Shown here piece after piece: positions 1-12,529 of a stretch of 64,000 nucleotides of DNA. The stretch spans positions 1 to 64,000 of the forward strand of contig LLEY01000176.1 in the NCBI GenBank assembly GCA_001414485.1, written 5' to 3'. Origin of the DNA: Calycina herbarum. Its lineage: Eukaryota; Ascomycota; Leotiomycetes; Helotiales; Pezizellaceae. Below the pieces are notes generated by a model. The model was given only the letters and a program-made list of their open reading frames with translations. It ran no database searches and was not told the origin of the DNA. Each line of letters starts with the position of its first letter. Within the stretch, counting starts at the first letter, position 1. A program made the translations under genes and the position numbers.

Positions 1-126
1 TTTAGGTGGGGGAGTAATATAAAATAAAGTACTAGTAAAATCGCACGGACTCCTACACTTGCTTCCGACCTGCACTTGCTTCCGCCGACTCCAAGCGAAA
101 GCGCAGGAGAAGGGGAACCGGCTATT
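1..126. other. Non-RIP flank at left edge
   Basis: This short stretch has ordinary dinucleotide use, with CA and TG present and GC-richer DNA. The motif CACTTGCTTCCG occurs twice, 19 bases apart. No gene is visible. It ends abruptly where homology to the Gypsy-A family begins at about 127. Confidence 0.5.
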
Positions 127-1589
127 AATAAACTAGATTATAAAAAACTTAGACTATTTAAAATTAAATAAGTTAAAGGACCTTTAAATTATAAATTAGT
201 ATTATTAAAAATAATAAACATCTACCTAGTATTCTATATATCCTTACTTAAACTAGTACTACTAGAAGTACTACTAGCTCTACTTATAGAAATTTAACTA
301 GTTAATCTAAATACTAAATATAAAGTTAAAAGGATTCTTAACTATAAGATTATTAGAGGTAAGATTAAGTATTTAATTAAATAGTTAGATTACCTATACT
401 TAGAAAATATATAAGAACTAAAAAGTAACCTTAACCGTTGTTTAAAGGAACTTTAAGAGTTCTACTATTAAAACCTAGGGTTGTCTATATCTTATAATTA
501 GAAGGAAAGGATTCTAGAAAGGCGAGGTTAAGAGATAGTTTAAGAGTAGGGTTAGAGATAGAAAGAGCAGCTAGCCTAGTAGCCTCTTCTTTCCTATACT
601 CTTTCTCTTTCTATCTTTCTCTATCTTTTCTCTCTTCCTCCTCTTTCTTCTCTAGCTTAGCTATAGAATTTAAACTAGACTAAATTAGCTACTATTCTTA
701 CTCGTCGAGTTAGTACTAAAGTTTTTATAAACGAAGAACCTTAGTAGCCGCTTCCTATTAGGACTACTAGGCTTATTCTTCTTTATCCCTTAGTTTTCGT
801 TATTACTAGTTAATTAAGAACTAGTTAGAAAGTAAGGGTATTCGATATTATAACTTAATATTATAAGATTTCTTCTATCTTATATACTTAGAACATTTAT
901 TAACCTCTAAGGCTGAAGCTATAGCTATATATCTTTGTCTAGAACGTTTATATTAAGTATAAGGAGCTATCTCTTTACTAGATTTATTAATATACTTTAT
1001 AAGTTTAATCTAGCGTTTATATTTAAAAGTATAAGTAGTATTTATATTAAAACTAGAAGAGCTAATAGCTCTTTAATAATATTTCTTAGGCTATACTTAA
1101 GTATAGGGATATACTAGTCTAAGAAGAGAATAGTATTATAAATTACGTTTTATATAATAAGTAGTTTAAACAGTGTTCTAATAAGATAAGATATAACGTC
1201 TAGGAAATGGAAAGTAATATAAGAGGGAATCTATAATATAGAAAGAGTATTTAGGAATTCTAGGATCTCGCTATTAAAAGTCGGTTATAATCACGTAACC
1301 AGGAAGAGTAAGCGACATAGCCGACGAGTCGACTATGTTAGCTATAGTCGACTAGATCGACTATAGTAGCCTAAGGATACGAAGGTTCTATATAAGACTA
1401 GCACGTCTGCTATTAGATAGGAGCTTCGTACTTAACTTTAGTTATTAATCTTATTATCTTATTTAATATCTTTAATATAAGTAACGAGTTTACTTCTAAG
1501 TAAATAACCTAGCACATCTATACTTCTTATCTATATACTAACCTTCGAGACTTAGTTACCTTTGTTTAGTTCGTTTGAGTTTCGTTATA
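127..1589 (+). mobile_element. Gypsy-A copy 1: truncated 3' end with chromodomain and 3' LTR (RIP-mutated)
   Basis: This is the 3' end of a Ty3/Gypsy chromovirus. From about 127 the DNA matches 59,805 onward of the long Gypsy-A copy (50,129-61,246), base for base apart from C/T and G/A changes. Translation around 127-290 gives the end of an integrase (LDYKKL, then KLVL, then a YISLLELVLLE-like stretch). About 300-450 reads as a chromodomain, with a KYKVKRILNYK-like start and an YLIK-x-LDYLYLEN-like core. Trp and Gln codons have become TAG/TAA, as expected from RIP. The element is cut on its 5' side at about 127 and ends with the LTR at 1134-1589. The minus-strand counterpart of the same 3' end lies at 7,540-10,080. 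Confidence 0.85.
1134..1589 (+). repeat. Gypsy-A LTR (3' LTR of copy 1)
   Basis: A 456-bp long terminal repeat. It aligns over its full length with 7,540-7,989 (reverse), 50,129-50,574 and 60,800-61,246. The better-preserved copies begin TGTTACGAATTACG and end GTTATA, which fits an original TG..CA LTR whose CA was mutated. No target duplication is visible because the element is truncated upstream. Confidence 0.9.
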
Positions 1590-3340
1590 CAAAGATTATA
1601 AGCTAAAATAGAAGAAACTTATCGATTTTCTCTAGATAGAGTATTAAACTAATAAATCTAATAATTAGTATAAAACGAAATCTCTTATCTAAGAATATAA
1701 CTTAAGAAAGTAACTGAAAACAATTATTTAGCTTACTATAGTTAGAGGTGACGTTTAAAGATAGCTAGTTATTAATTAATAACTAAGCTACTCTTATATA
1801 AGTAAGTAGGTCGTTAGCGTAGAAAGAATTAGTAACTCTATATTCTAATAACTAGGTTTATAATCAACTTAGCTCTAGTAACGATTAGTTATAACAAGTA
1901 GATAAGAGATAGTATATACGGATAACTTAAAGTAATATTACTAAAGACTAATTAGATAATATAAAAGATAGAGATTATAAAAGAACTTTATAATAAAAAC
2001 TCCTCGAAGTACTAATAGCTGCTAACGCTACTATCTACTTAAGATCCTCTTTTATCTAGTAATATTATAAAAGTGAATACTAATAAGATTAGCTATAATT
2101 ATCTAAAGAGAATAACTACTTACTTATAAGAGCTAGTTAACCGACGTCGTAGATATAGTTATTATAGGAAAATCAACAGTATTACTATTAAAAGACTAGT
2201 AGTTAAAATTTTCTAGACTAATAGTACTATTATCGTTAGTATATTTTTATATAAATTCTATTATAATATACCTTAGCGTCTTAATATCCCGAGTTAAAGA
2301 GGCGATCTCTATATAGTATTCGTAATCGGCTATAAAGCTAATTAGTATAGATTCCCGTAGCTGAACTTTTTACTTACTAATCTTAATATTACCTTTAACG
2401 CTAAGTAAGATATTAGTATACCTTAGAGACCTATACTCTAGGCCTTCTAAAGTAAGGTACGTAAGACTTTTAAGAATCTTCTTTAATTAGTAAGAATATA
2501 AGTATAGGTTTAGAAGACGTACTTATTCTACTATAGCTATAAGATCGAGCTTAGTAAGATAGAGAGGAGATTTTACGATATATATAAGAGAGATAGAATT
2601 ATAATCAAAGATAGTAAAGTAAGAATCTTAAAAGCTAAAATACTTAAGTATATAATAGAAGCTTCTATAGCAGACTGTCTATAGTATATAGACTCTTTAG
2701 CTAGTATTTCGTCTCTCGAGCTTCTTAATAATAAAGAGATTATAAGGAGCTATCTGTTTAGATATAACCGAGATAGAACTACTTAAGTTAAGTTCGTAGA
2801 CTCTTCTATACTAGACCTACGATAACTTCTATACTATATCGGTTCCGCTACTAGTAGCCTTCCTAGCTTTTACTAAGACCTAGTCGTAGTAAGCTAATTT
2901 AGCTAGAAGAGGATAATTTATAGAAGTAATCTCCTTAGAATATTTTATAGTATAATATATCTTAAGAGGCGCTTTTCTTTTAGCTAAGCTTAGAGTAGTA
3001 TTATTAGTTGAATAAAGAAGTTAAGTTTATTAATCTAAATTAGACTAAATTATAAATATAAGAGCTATGTTAATTTTTATACTATAATCTAGAGTAGAAG
3101 CTATTATAAGATATATAGAAGTTAAAGAAAAACTAAGAGACTTAATAAACGTAAGAGATAACTTTAAGTATTTATAAGAGAAGTTACGTAATCTACGAGT
3201 CAGCGGCTAAGTACTAAGATAGATAACTTAATAACTCTAGGTATATAAGTCGAAGAGTAGAATAATAACTTTAAGTACTATTCTTTTTAGAAGACCTCTA
3301 ACTAAGAGATAACATATAAGAGTATACTCTTTATTTCTAG
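1590..3340. other. RIP-mutated stretch, no gene recognised
   Basis: CA/TG-depleted DNA lying between the Gypsy-A LTR and the DUF3723 pseudogene. Plus-strand translation gives fairly long frames broken only by TAA/TAG, for example around 2,280-3,250. This suggests mutated coding sequence, perhaps the 5' part of the DUF3723 gene or another ORF. I recognise no family in it. Confidence 0.4.
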
Positions 3341-6100
3341 AAGTAAATATTTTATCTCTCTACTTATATTACCTTCTTAGCTTCTAGGGTAGTAATCTTA
3401 GTATATAGTACTATTAAGCTTAAGTAAAAGACTCTAAGCTTAAGAGTAAAAGGTAGTATATATTCTAAGAGTCTACTTATATTAGTCTAGATATTCTTTA
3501 TTTCTAGTAGTATAAGTACTAGGATCTTAATAAGAAGTATATTAAGTATCTTAAGAGATACTTCTAGAAGAATTAATATCGCTAGTTAGAAGTACGAAAT
3601 TATATTAAGGCAGAGATTAACTAATAAGTTCTTAATAATACTCTCTATAACTCTACTATTATAGCTTATAAACTACTAACTAATTAACTCTAATATCTAA
3701 CTCTACGCTTTTTAGGTAGTTTCTAGCTTAAATGTCTTTATAGATAATATAGAATTCAAGCTATATATAAGTTCCTTTCTCTAACTAATAAGTAGTAAAC
3801 CGTTAATCTTTACTTCTCTAGTAGGTATAAATCCCCTTTACTCTAATTAGAAGCTAATTATTCTTAGATATTAATAAAGATCTTAAAATATACTTTTATA
3901 AGTAATATTCTAATAAGGACTAGCTAAGCAATAGCGAGGCCTATTATAAGATATAGTACTACTACTTTCTATGCGATATCAAATCTAAATTATAGTAGAA
4001 GGTCTATCTTTAAAGTAATAAGCTAAAGAACCTAAAGAGGCTCTATAAGAACAAGGACCTAATAGTTAGGTTTAATACTTTACTAGATATCCTAGGCCTC
4101 TAAGGTAGAATAATAATAACTACTTTATATAAGATTATAGCTATAGGCTATAAAGACGTAAGCAAGCCGATTACTTAATAATATATACTAATAATAATAG
4201 GAAATCTTAAATTACCTAGATTATATTAAGAAGTTCTTTTTAGACTTAGTAGGTAGAGATAGGAATACCTTAGAGAAGATTAATAGACCTATAGTTAAGG
4301 CTCTAGAGCAGATAGCACCAGGTATATTAAGAACTAATATATAGTCTTTATATAATCAACTACGAAGTAGAGAGATCTTTAGCGCTTTTAGTAACTATAA
4401 ACGTAATAAGATCTAGGATAGATTATAGATAGTTAATAGCCTAGTCCTATCTCTCTTTACCTTTTTCAGAGATGTTTAATATCTATAACTCTATATTAAT
4501 AGCTTAAAGAGGTTAGTATCTATTCTAAAGCGAGAAAGTGTCTATAATACTATTTAGCGAAAGTATACTAGTATAAACTAGATAGAAGAGCAAGTTAAGA
4601 TCTAGATAATAGAGGACATCTTTATATACTAAGCTAATACTCTAGTAGATTACATAGACCTTAGATACTAACAGCTCTATACCCTCGCTATATATAACTA
4701 TTCTAATATACCGAGAAACTCTATTAGAGGAGATCCTATATAGAAAGCAACTACTAAAGCAGATCCAGCTATACTATATAGACTTACTAATCTAGTATTC
4801 TATCTAGAGTTCGAGTCTCTATAGATTAATATCTTAAGAGAGTATCTAAATTCAAAAACTATATAAGATAATAGTATATAGTTACTACTACTTCTTATTA
4901 TATCTAAACTCGGCGTTATATTACCTTATCGATCTAGAATTCCACACTATAGAGTATATTAAGAAGACTAGAACTTCTTATATATTAACTACTTACTTAA
5001 CGAATAGTAAGAATAAGATAAAGGTATTATATCCTTCTTCGTTCTAAAATCTATATATCTTATATTTTTTAGTCGACTAATTAGTACAACTATAAATCGC
5101 TTACTAAGCTCTTTCTCTTAGAGCTTAGTATATAGATCTAGTCTTTATAAGTCTATTTTTCTAGAATATAATACTAGTAAGTCTTAAGAAAGTTTTAAAT
5201 AGATAAAGGAAGATATTAATAATATTTTATCTTCTTATACTTAATAGAGTAATAATCAGTCTTATAATACTATAGATATACTTAAAGATAATAGAATAAC
5301 GTCTAATTAAATAGAAGAGTTAGAGTCTATAGATGTTGTTTTATATAGGTTAGAAGAGCAGGAGAGAAAGGAGAGAGAGGCAGAAGAAAGAGAGAGGTAG
5401 AATAGGAAAAGACAGAAGTAGGATAGAATAGTATAGGTAAAAAAGGAACATAAGATACGAGAGCGAGAATAACTAGAGCGAGAACGACTAGTATAGAAGC
5501 AGTTAGAGAAGTAGAGGCTAGAGGAGCAGAGACTCTAAGAGTAGATACTCTAAGAGTAGAGACTAGAGAAGCAGAGACTCTAAGAACAGAGGCTAGAGAA
5601 ATCAAAATTAAAGGATTTAAAGTAAGAGAAAGTCTTTATTAATCTTAAAATCTAGAATAGGAGTTTTTAGTAGAATATAGTACTACTTAGAGTCTATATA
5701 GGAAACTTATCCGAAGTTAAGTAAAAAGCTAAAGAGCTTATAAGAAGAGATATATAAACTTTTAATATAAAACTATAGATACTATCTCTATAGAAGTACT
5801 TCGAAGCAGTTATTAATAATAGAACTTATACTATACTTCTAGTACTATAATAGTAGAATCTATGTTAAAACTTTATATAGATATAATATAGTAGGTTCTT
5901 AAGTTAAAACACGTTGTTATAAATAATATATCTTAGATTTACTATATCTAAAATAGACAGCTTTAAAGTTAGAGTAAGAATTAGATATATACTCTAAATA
6001 TAATTATTAAACTTTTACTACTAAAAATAAGTTAATATATATAATATAGACTCTTATTCTTATTTTATAGAGAGCTATTTTAAATAATAAGTATCTATTA
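3341..6100 (+). pseudogene. RIP-killed DUF3723 gene
   Basis: DUF3723 is a large fungal protein family of unknown biochemical function, often carried as cargo in giant Starship transposons. Plus-strand translation keeps the family's hallmarks in order. About 3,720-3,790 has a GRHRI-like segment (read here as YRQYRIQA) followed by a FLSLTNK stretch. About 3,890-4,110 has an SN-x-EAYYKI segment and NTLLDILGLQG. About 4,740-4,815 has KATTKADPAILYRLTNL. About 4,980 has an INYLLNE motif. About 5,330-5,630 is a Glu/Arg/Gln-rich coiled coil. About 5,640-5,850 has a FINLKI start and a YFEAVINNRTYTILLV end. Gln and Trp codons are now TAA/TAG and no ATG survives, so the gene is dead. The ends are uncertain. 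It is bracketed by inverted Gypsy-A LTRs at 1,134-1,589 and 7,540-7,989. The assignment rests on remembered family patterns, not on a search. Confidence 0.75.
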
Positions 6101-7539
6101 TATTAGAAGAGTATTAAGTAATTATATAGTAATCGTTAAACAAATAAATATAACTATTAGTAAAATACAAGTATATAATAATTACTATTTAGCTTAATAT
6201 ATCTATATAGTATATTTTATTTAAGCTTTCAACTATAAAAACAAAGTTTAATTAAGAAGTACTAACACTTCTGTTATTAAAGAATAATAAGCTAAAGATT
6301 AAGAAATAGCTAGAGAAAGATAGTAGCTACCTCGCTTCTACTCTAATTACTCTAGAAGTTAATCTACTAATTAAGTTCTAGAGAAACTAATATTAAAAGC
6401 AAGTATTAAACAACAGGACTAGCCGTCTCTTATTTAAATAGAAAGTCTATAAAACTAATATATATCTCTTTATTAACTTAAGTAGAGTAGCTAAGTTACT
6501 ATTACTTATATATAGAAAATTCTAGTTTATATAATCGCTATTAAGAAACTTATCTCTAAAAACCTCTTTAAGCTAAGAAAATATTAATATAAGAACTTAC
6601 TTATTATTCTAGAGATATACTAATTCAAAGGCGTCTTCTACGTTATTATACTACTCTTAAACGAATTATAGCTATTTTACTTCTACTAGAGAAGATATAT
6701 ATATTAGTAACTTATTATTAGATAATTAACTTCTATATATTCAATAATATAGCTAATATTCCTAAGGTTTTTAAAAGTATACGATATTTATCTCGATTTA
6801 GTATAGCTTATAACGAACTAGATAGTTCTAAAGTCTTATTCTTAGTAGATAGTTATATAAAAATAGATATATACTATTAATAACTATAGTCTTAAGATTA
6901 GACTAATAAGACTTAAGTCTATTTTAATAAAACTATGTCTATAAAATCTGCTTCTACCCGCTTAGTAGAGGTTATTACTATTAAAATAATTTAAAATAGA
7001 ATATCTTCTAAGATAGACGAGAAGTTTATCTTAAAATACCTTAAATATTAGTTAACTTATTAATTTCTTAGAGTTTATTACAGTAGGAAAAAATAATACT
7101 CTATTAATTACTAATAAATACTAATAAATACTAATTTATATTAAAACCCTGTGATCGGTAGCGCTATTCTAATATATCCGTTCTATATAAATATCTATCG
7201 AAGTAGAACAGCGTCTTCGCTATAAACCGCTGATAGTATATAGCTATAAAATTATAGATAGGAAAAGCGGGAAAGAGAAGTAATTAGTATTAGCTAATCT
7301 ATAATAGCGAGGCAAACTTAATTAAAGTTAAGAGCGCTATAGACGAGGAAAGGATTAAGCGTAGTACTAGTCGTATAAAAGATATCTAACTAGTATTTTA
7401 GATAATAAAAGAAGCTAAGAGTAAGAAACGATTTATATAAGCGAGAGCTTCAGAGGTAATACTATCTAATAATATTCCTCTAATCTAAATTAGAAAGGTA
7501 GGTAACGTAGGTATATCTCTATAGCTAAACTAGCCTTAT
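6101..7539. other. RIP-mutated stretch downstream of the DUF3723 pseudogene
   Basis: AT-rich, CA/TG-depleted DNA. Frames such as about 6,220-6,960 (plus) look like mutated coding sequence and could be the C-terminal part of the DUF3723 gene. No family was recognised. It is bounded on the right by the inverted Gypsy-A LTR. Confidence 0.4.
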
Positions 7540-7989
7540 TATAACGAAACTTAAACGAACTAAATAAAAGTAACTAAGTCTCGAAGGTTATTATATAGGT
7601 AAGAAGTATAGACGCGATATATTATTTACTTAGAAGTAAACTCGTTACTTATATTAAAGATATTAAATAAGATAATAAGATTAATAACTAAAGTTAAGTA
7701 CGAAGCTTCTATCTAGGTAGTAGACGTACTAGTATATATATAGAACCCTTTATACTACTTAGATCCCTATATAAGCATAGATCTCTAGATTCTTATAGAT
7801 CCCTTATAGGATCTAATAGGATCTATTACGTAACTTCTAACAGTTATCTAATAGTAAGATCCTAGAATATCTAAATACTTTTTATATTACTAATTCTCTT
7901 CTATATTACCTTCTATTTCCTAGATATCGTACCTTGTCTTATTAAAGCGCTATCTAGACTACTTACTACGTATAACGTGATTTATAATA
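7540..7989 (-). repeat. Gypsy-A LTR (3' LTR of copy 2, minus strand)
   Basis: A 450-bp LTR that is the reverse complement of 1,134-1,589 and 60,800-61,246. It reads TATAACGAAAC at its left edge and CGTGATTTATAATA at its right edge, both explained by CA-to-TA and TG-to-TA changes from TG..CA termini. Confidence 0.88.
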
Positions 7990-10080
7990 CTATCCTCTTC
8001 TTAGCCTAGCGTGTTCTTACGCTTAAGTATAAGCTAAGGAACTCGGTTAGAGTACTAGTAGTATCCTTTCTTTTTATTATATTCTATCTTATATAGAAGA
8101 AGAAAGAAGAATAAACACTTCTTATAAAAAGTATTAAAATAGTTTATAATAAAATATTACTATATTTCTACTATACTTCTTAAAAGCGTAGATGTTTTAT
8201 TAATTCCTTCTAATTCTCTTAATATTCTAAATATATCTAGTTAAAGTTAAAATATAATAGAGCTAACGACGCTTAAGAGAAGAACGTTCCTCGTACTAGT
8301 AACTAGGCCTTTATTAAAAGACAAGAGAAGAAGCTAGAGAGAGAGGAGGAGGAAGTAATAGTAAGGATTCTACGGTTACGAAAGTAGAAGACCTTTCTAA
8401 AAGAAAAGCAGTGTAAAATGTCTTATTAAAGGCTTCGTTTTCTTAATAAACTTAATATTACTAAAGAGGTAGAAAAGAAAGAGAAGAAGGAGAAAGAATA
8501 AAAGGAATAAGAGTAGTAAGAGGTAGAGGTTATCTATTTAGCTGCCTTATCTATTCCTACTAGTTCTTAATCTAAAATAGGTCTTAACCTAGCCTTTTCT
8601 AAAGCTTTTCCTTTAAACTACGAGATATAGATAAACCTAGGTTTTAATAGTAGAATTTCTAAAGTACCTCTAAGTAATAGATAAGGCTCTCTCTTAGTTC
8701 TTAAGTGTTTTCTAAGTATAGATAATTTAACTATTTAACTAAGTCCTTAGCTTCTAACTACGTCGTTTGTTATAGTAGTATATATTTTATTTAGTAATAA
8801 ACTATAAGTCTTCTACGAGTTCTTTATATAATCTCTTAATTTTTAAAACCTAAATACGAGTAAGTTAGTTATTAATAGTTATAGATAGTAGTTCTTAATA
8901 TACTATTAATTCGTATCTAAAGCTAATATAAAATAGTATAATAAGTATTATTTCTATTACTAAACTATTATATTTAAACTATACTAAGAGTAATAGTTCT
9001 ACTTAGTTGTTTTACTAGTAGTTTATATAATAATAAAGGTATATCTTAACTACTTGATTTATATATTTATTTCCTCTATTTATCTAAAAATGAAAAGCTA
9101 TAAAGAGTTTCCTTTTTATACTTAATCGTTTTATAAGAGCGATCTAAAATTTAAAAGTAAAGAGTTTATCTCTGTCTAAGATTATTTCTTCTAGTAGTTT
9201 ATATCTTAAGACTACCTTCTTAAGAAATACGAATACTAATTCCTTAGCTATACTTAACTCTATATATAGTACTAAAATTATATATTTTATAAGTCGTTCT
9301 ATAATAACTAGGATCGAGTCGTACTTAACTTCTATTATTAGATCTTTAGATTTTAGAAGCCTAATAATAAAATCCTAAGATACTAATTTCTAAGATATCT
9401 ATAGTATTAGAATAGTATTTATCTGTTTATAAAGAGTATAGTAGAAAGCCTTATTCCTAGTATAGGTATTATATTCTACTATTACTTTCTTAACTATCGT
9501 AGATAATTAATTAATATAGTAGTATTATTTTATTCTCTAGAGAGTTTAATAAACTCTCTAATATTTATAAGCTAGTACCGAATAATATTCTTTAATAAAT
9601 TCTCTTATATATCAATCTAGAACCTATAACTTTCTATTTCTATATCTTTCTTTATTATTATACTTATTTATAGTATAGTAAATATTAGTAAAATCTCTTC
9701 TCTAAACTAGATTAGATAGTATATCTTCCTATTTAGCTAACTCTAGCTAATCCTTCTTCTACACCTATTATATCTTTTCTTACTATAGATCGTTATTTCT
9801 TATAATAGCGATTTTATGTTTTATAAGAGCTAAGTCTCTATTCTTAAGAGTTTTTAAGATCGTAATCTTCTTATACTCTTTGTTTCCCTCGTACCCGGGT
9901 TTTCAGCTAAGAGTATTAGCTTAAGCGTTTAATATTCTCTTTATATATCGAATAATAATATTAAACCCTTCTAATATCTCTGTCTATCTAGCTAACTATC
10001 TAGTCGTAAGTTCCTTAGTCGTTGTAAATGTCCTAAGGTTCTTATAGTTAGATAAGACTATAACTAAGTTACTACTTAGT
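7540..10080 (-). mobile_element. Gypsy-A copy 2: truncated 3' half (RIP-mutated)
   Basis: Minus-strand copy of the Gypsy-A 3' region. From the LTR rightward it is the reverse complement of 60,800 down to about 58,400 in the long copy: the 3' non-coding tail, then chromodomain, integrase and the end of RNase H. About 9,900-10,075 matches the RNase H segment at 58,430-58,620. The match fades at about 10,080, where Copia sequence starts, so the 5' half is missing. Only degraded coding sequence with TAA/TAG stops remains. Together with copy 1 it forms a long inverted repeat around the DUF3723 pseudogene. Confidence 0.82.
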
Positions 10081-10471
10081 ATAGTTAGTTTTATAAGAAC
10101 TATATAAATCCTCTACACTGAATTTATCAACGTACGAAATAACCCTTAGTGTCTTGCCTACTTTTCAAAGACTTAGGCTAATAGTACCTCTGTTAACTAA
10201 TTTGCTCTTATTGCTTAGGCAAACCCAGTTGAACTATTTACTCCAAAGTCATGGAAATCTGCTATGTCTCACCCTAGCTACGACAAGTGGCTTATCGCTG
10301 CGGAAGATGAATATTTATCCTTGATTGAGAATAATACATAGAACCTTATTAAGCCTCCTCTGGGAAGGAAAGTGTACAAAGCAAGATAGGTCTTTGACTA
10401 TAAGAGAGATACTACTGGCTCTATAATTCGCTTTAAAGCTAGATGGGTTGCCAAGGGGTACGAGCAACAAC
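10081..10471 (+). pseudogene. Copia reverse-transcriptase N-terminal fragment
   Basis: A Ty1/Copia polyprotein fragment. The plus-strand translation from about 10,190 carries the start of the Copia RT domain: FTPKSWKSAM, then WLIAAEDEYLSLIENNT, a GRK box, a DYKRD stretch, and RFKARWVAKGYEQQ. The usual NNTW is NNT followed by TAG. Mutation is light, since CA and TG are mostly intact. The fragment stops at a TGTGACG LTR boundary at 10,471, so palm motifs such as YVDD are absent. The Copia RNase H end at 22,624-22,977 could come from the same family, but the link is unproven. Confidence 0.8.
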
Positions 10472-10661
10472 TGTGACGACACGTGCGATATGTTGCTTAA
10501 GAGCGTCTAAGGTATAGGTTATAGAATCGTAGAACTGTCTATTCGAAGATTCTAAGCTGAGGAGAATAGGAGAGCTCGAGAGAGCTTGAGTCTAAATACA
10601 AATGTGGTTCGCTAAGGAAGCCACGTGATATAAATGGCACGTGACGGCCAGAACCGTCACA
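10472..10661 (+). repeat. Solo LTR, 190 bp, with short terminal inverted repeat
   Basis: It starts TGTGACG and ends CGTCACA, a perfect 7-bp terminal inverted repeat with TG..CA ends. Inside are two CACGTG boxes and a TATA-like ATATAAAT at about 10,628. It lies exactly at the end of the Copia RT fragment. The flanks (ACAAC and AGTAC) do not form a convincing target duplication. The last bases of the window (63,962-64,000) begin with the same TGTGACGACACGT. Confidence 0.65.
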
Positions 10662-10949
10662 AGTACAGTAGTACTATCAACGTGTAAAAAACTTCATAAA
10701 CAGCGAGAACGAAATTTTTGAAATTAAGCAACGAAAACCACATCTAGTAGCCCTCCTTTTAGTTAGTTAAGAAGCCTGAGCCTGTGTACATTGTCTAGTA
10801 TAACATAGGTATCATAGTAACACCGTAGCCTTAAGCGGCAGTATAGCCTAACGATATCCGCGAGCACGTTATATACCTTAGCGATTACCTTAGGAAAGCA
10901 CTTGTCTATATCGAGTTTAATAGAGACTAGGCAGTACTAAAGCCTTTAA

Positions 10950-12450
10950 TTAGAACTATAATTACGTTTATAACTGTCTTTATTACTAAATTCTAAAGTA
11001 CTCTAGACGTTAGAACTATTATATAAGCTATTATATCTATCTAAAATAACCTTGAAACTATAGTAGAAACGGTATAATCTATAGCGACAAGGGTTTAATA
11101 AAACATAGTTATATACTAATAAGCTATTATACTTAGCTAGGAGACTAACTAAGCTATAAAAGAAGCCGCTGAATCGAGAAGAATAACTACTGTACTTATA
11201 TAAGAGATAAATAATATAGTAAAAGTAATAAATAATATTATAAAAGCTATCTAGACTATACTATCCTCTAAGGCTTTATATACGTTAGTATTAAGTAGTA
11301 ATACTATCTTATTAAATAAGCTAATTATAATCTCTATATAAATATCTTTATTTATCTAAGTATAATATAAGATTATTATAAAGATTATAGACCTATCTAC
11401 TATTAAAAGTCTCTATATAAAAAACCCTAGAAACCTATAAAGCTACGTTAATCGAGTTATTAAATAGAGTAAAAACTAATATATTAAATAGATATATATT
11501 ATATTAGCTAACTAATTAACGAGTAGAGACCTTAGTATTAAAATATTAAATAAAAACGAAGTAGATATACTAAAGTAATTCGTAAACGACTAAATTAATT
11601 AAATTAGAAGAGGTATAAATATATAACTACTTATATACAGGGTTCTTATATATAGGATTAGAATAAGTACGCTAGATATAGAGAAGTTTAATAAGATTAA
11701 AGTAGAGCTACTATATAATAACTAACTATTTATTCTAAATATAGATATTAAATATATTAGATAGCTATTTAGAGCTATATATACAAAGATAGCTTTAACT
11801 ATCATAGTTAAGTTTACTAGCCTAGAAGACGCGAATAAGATTATTAATAAAGGCCTTATTTAGTAAGATAAGGTGTTTTAATATAAGAGATATAATAAGT
11901 AATACTAACTAAAGTAATACTATAAATACTAAAGATATAGCTATATTAGAACCTAGTATAAAGTAAATATAGTATATAGCTACTACGTAGAGGCGTATAA
12001 CTCGAAAGATTACTTAATAAAGGTTAATAAGACAGTTGCTAGGAAATACGCTATATATAAAGGAGTATATAAGACGTAGAATAACCGATGCCTAGTTAGG
12101 AAAGTCGAACTAGCGAGAGTAAAGATAGTATACGATACTTAATAACTATATTATTTTATTCTAATTATAAGATAAAAACAGATAAACGAAAGCTTTACTT
12201 TTAGTATAGTAATAGTAGAGCTAAACAGAAGTTAGAGAGAACGACTAAGCTCTACTACTACTAGTATAATACCTATAGTATATTTTTCTACCCTCGGTAG
12301 ATAGAGTACTAGAAGTAAGTTACCGACGAAGAGTAGAGTACTAAAAAGAATTAATATAGAGAGTATACTAGATAGTATATAAGACGAAAATAAGGATATC
12401 GTTATAAGAGAGAGTAGTTAGAGGTTAAGAAGACTATATATACTCTTAAG
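10950..12450 (+). pseudogene. LINE-A ORF1 (gag-like, zinc-knuckle) remnant
   Basis: A nucleic-acid-binding ORF1 protein in origin. Around 11,870-12,100 the translation keeps the spacing of three consecutive CCHC zinc knuckles. A YYKYQRYSYIRT stretch stands where CxxCxxxGHxxxxC is expected, with Cys changed to Tyr by TG-to-TA mutation. A KYAIYKGVYKT stretch and an NNRCLVRK stretch follow. The N-terminal part is a long charged region I cannot place further. No intact start codon remains. Confidence 0.7.
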
Positions 12451-12529
12451 ATAAGTGCTAGAATCGATTATAATAAACTTAATACTTAGCTTCTAATTTA
12501 ATATAGAGGAGTTATAAGGTATAATAAAA

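Noticed and set aside
5327..5605. Minus-strand open frame of 92 codons, Ser/Leu/Val-rich
   Set aside because: It is the antisense of the Glu/Arg/Gln-rich coiled-coil part of the DUF3723 pseudogene. The openness comes from strand bias, not selection.
7540..7989. The inverted Gypsy-A LTRs around DUF3723 as TIRs of one large transposon
   Set aside because: Each LTR is attached to its own Gypsy-A 3' coding sequence, so they are two separate retrotransposon fragments.
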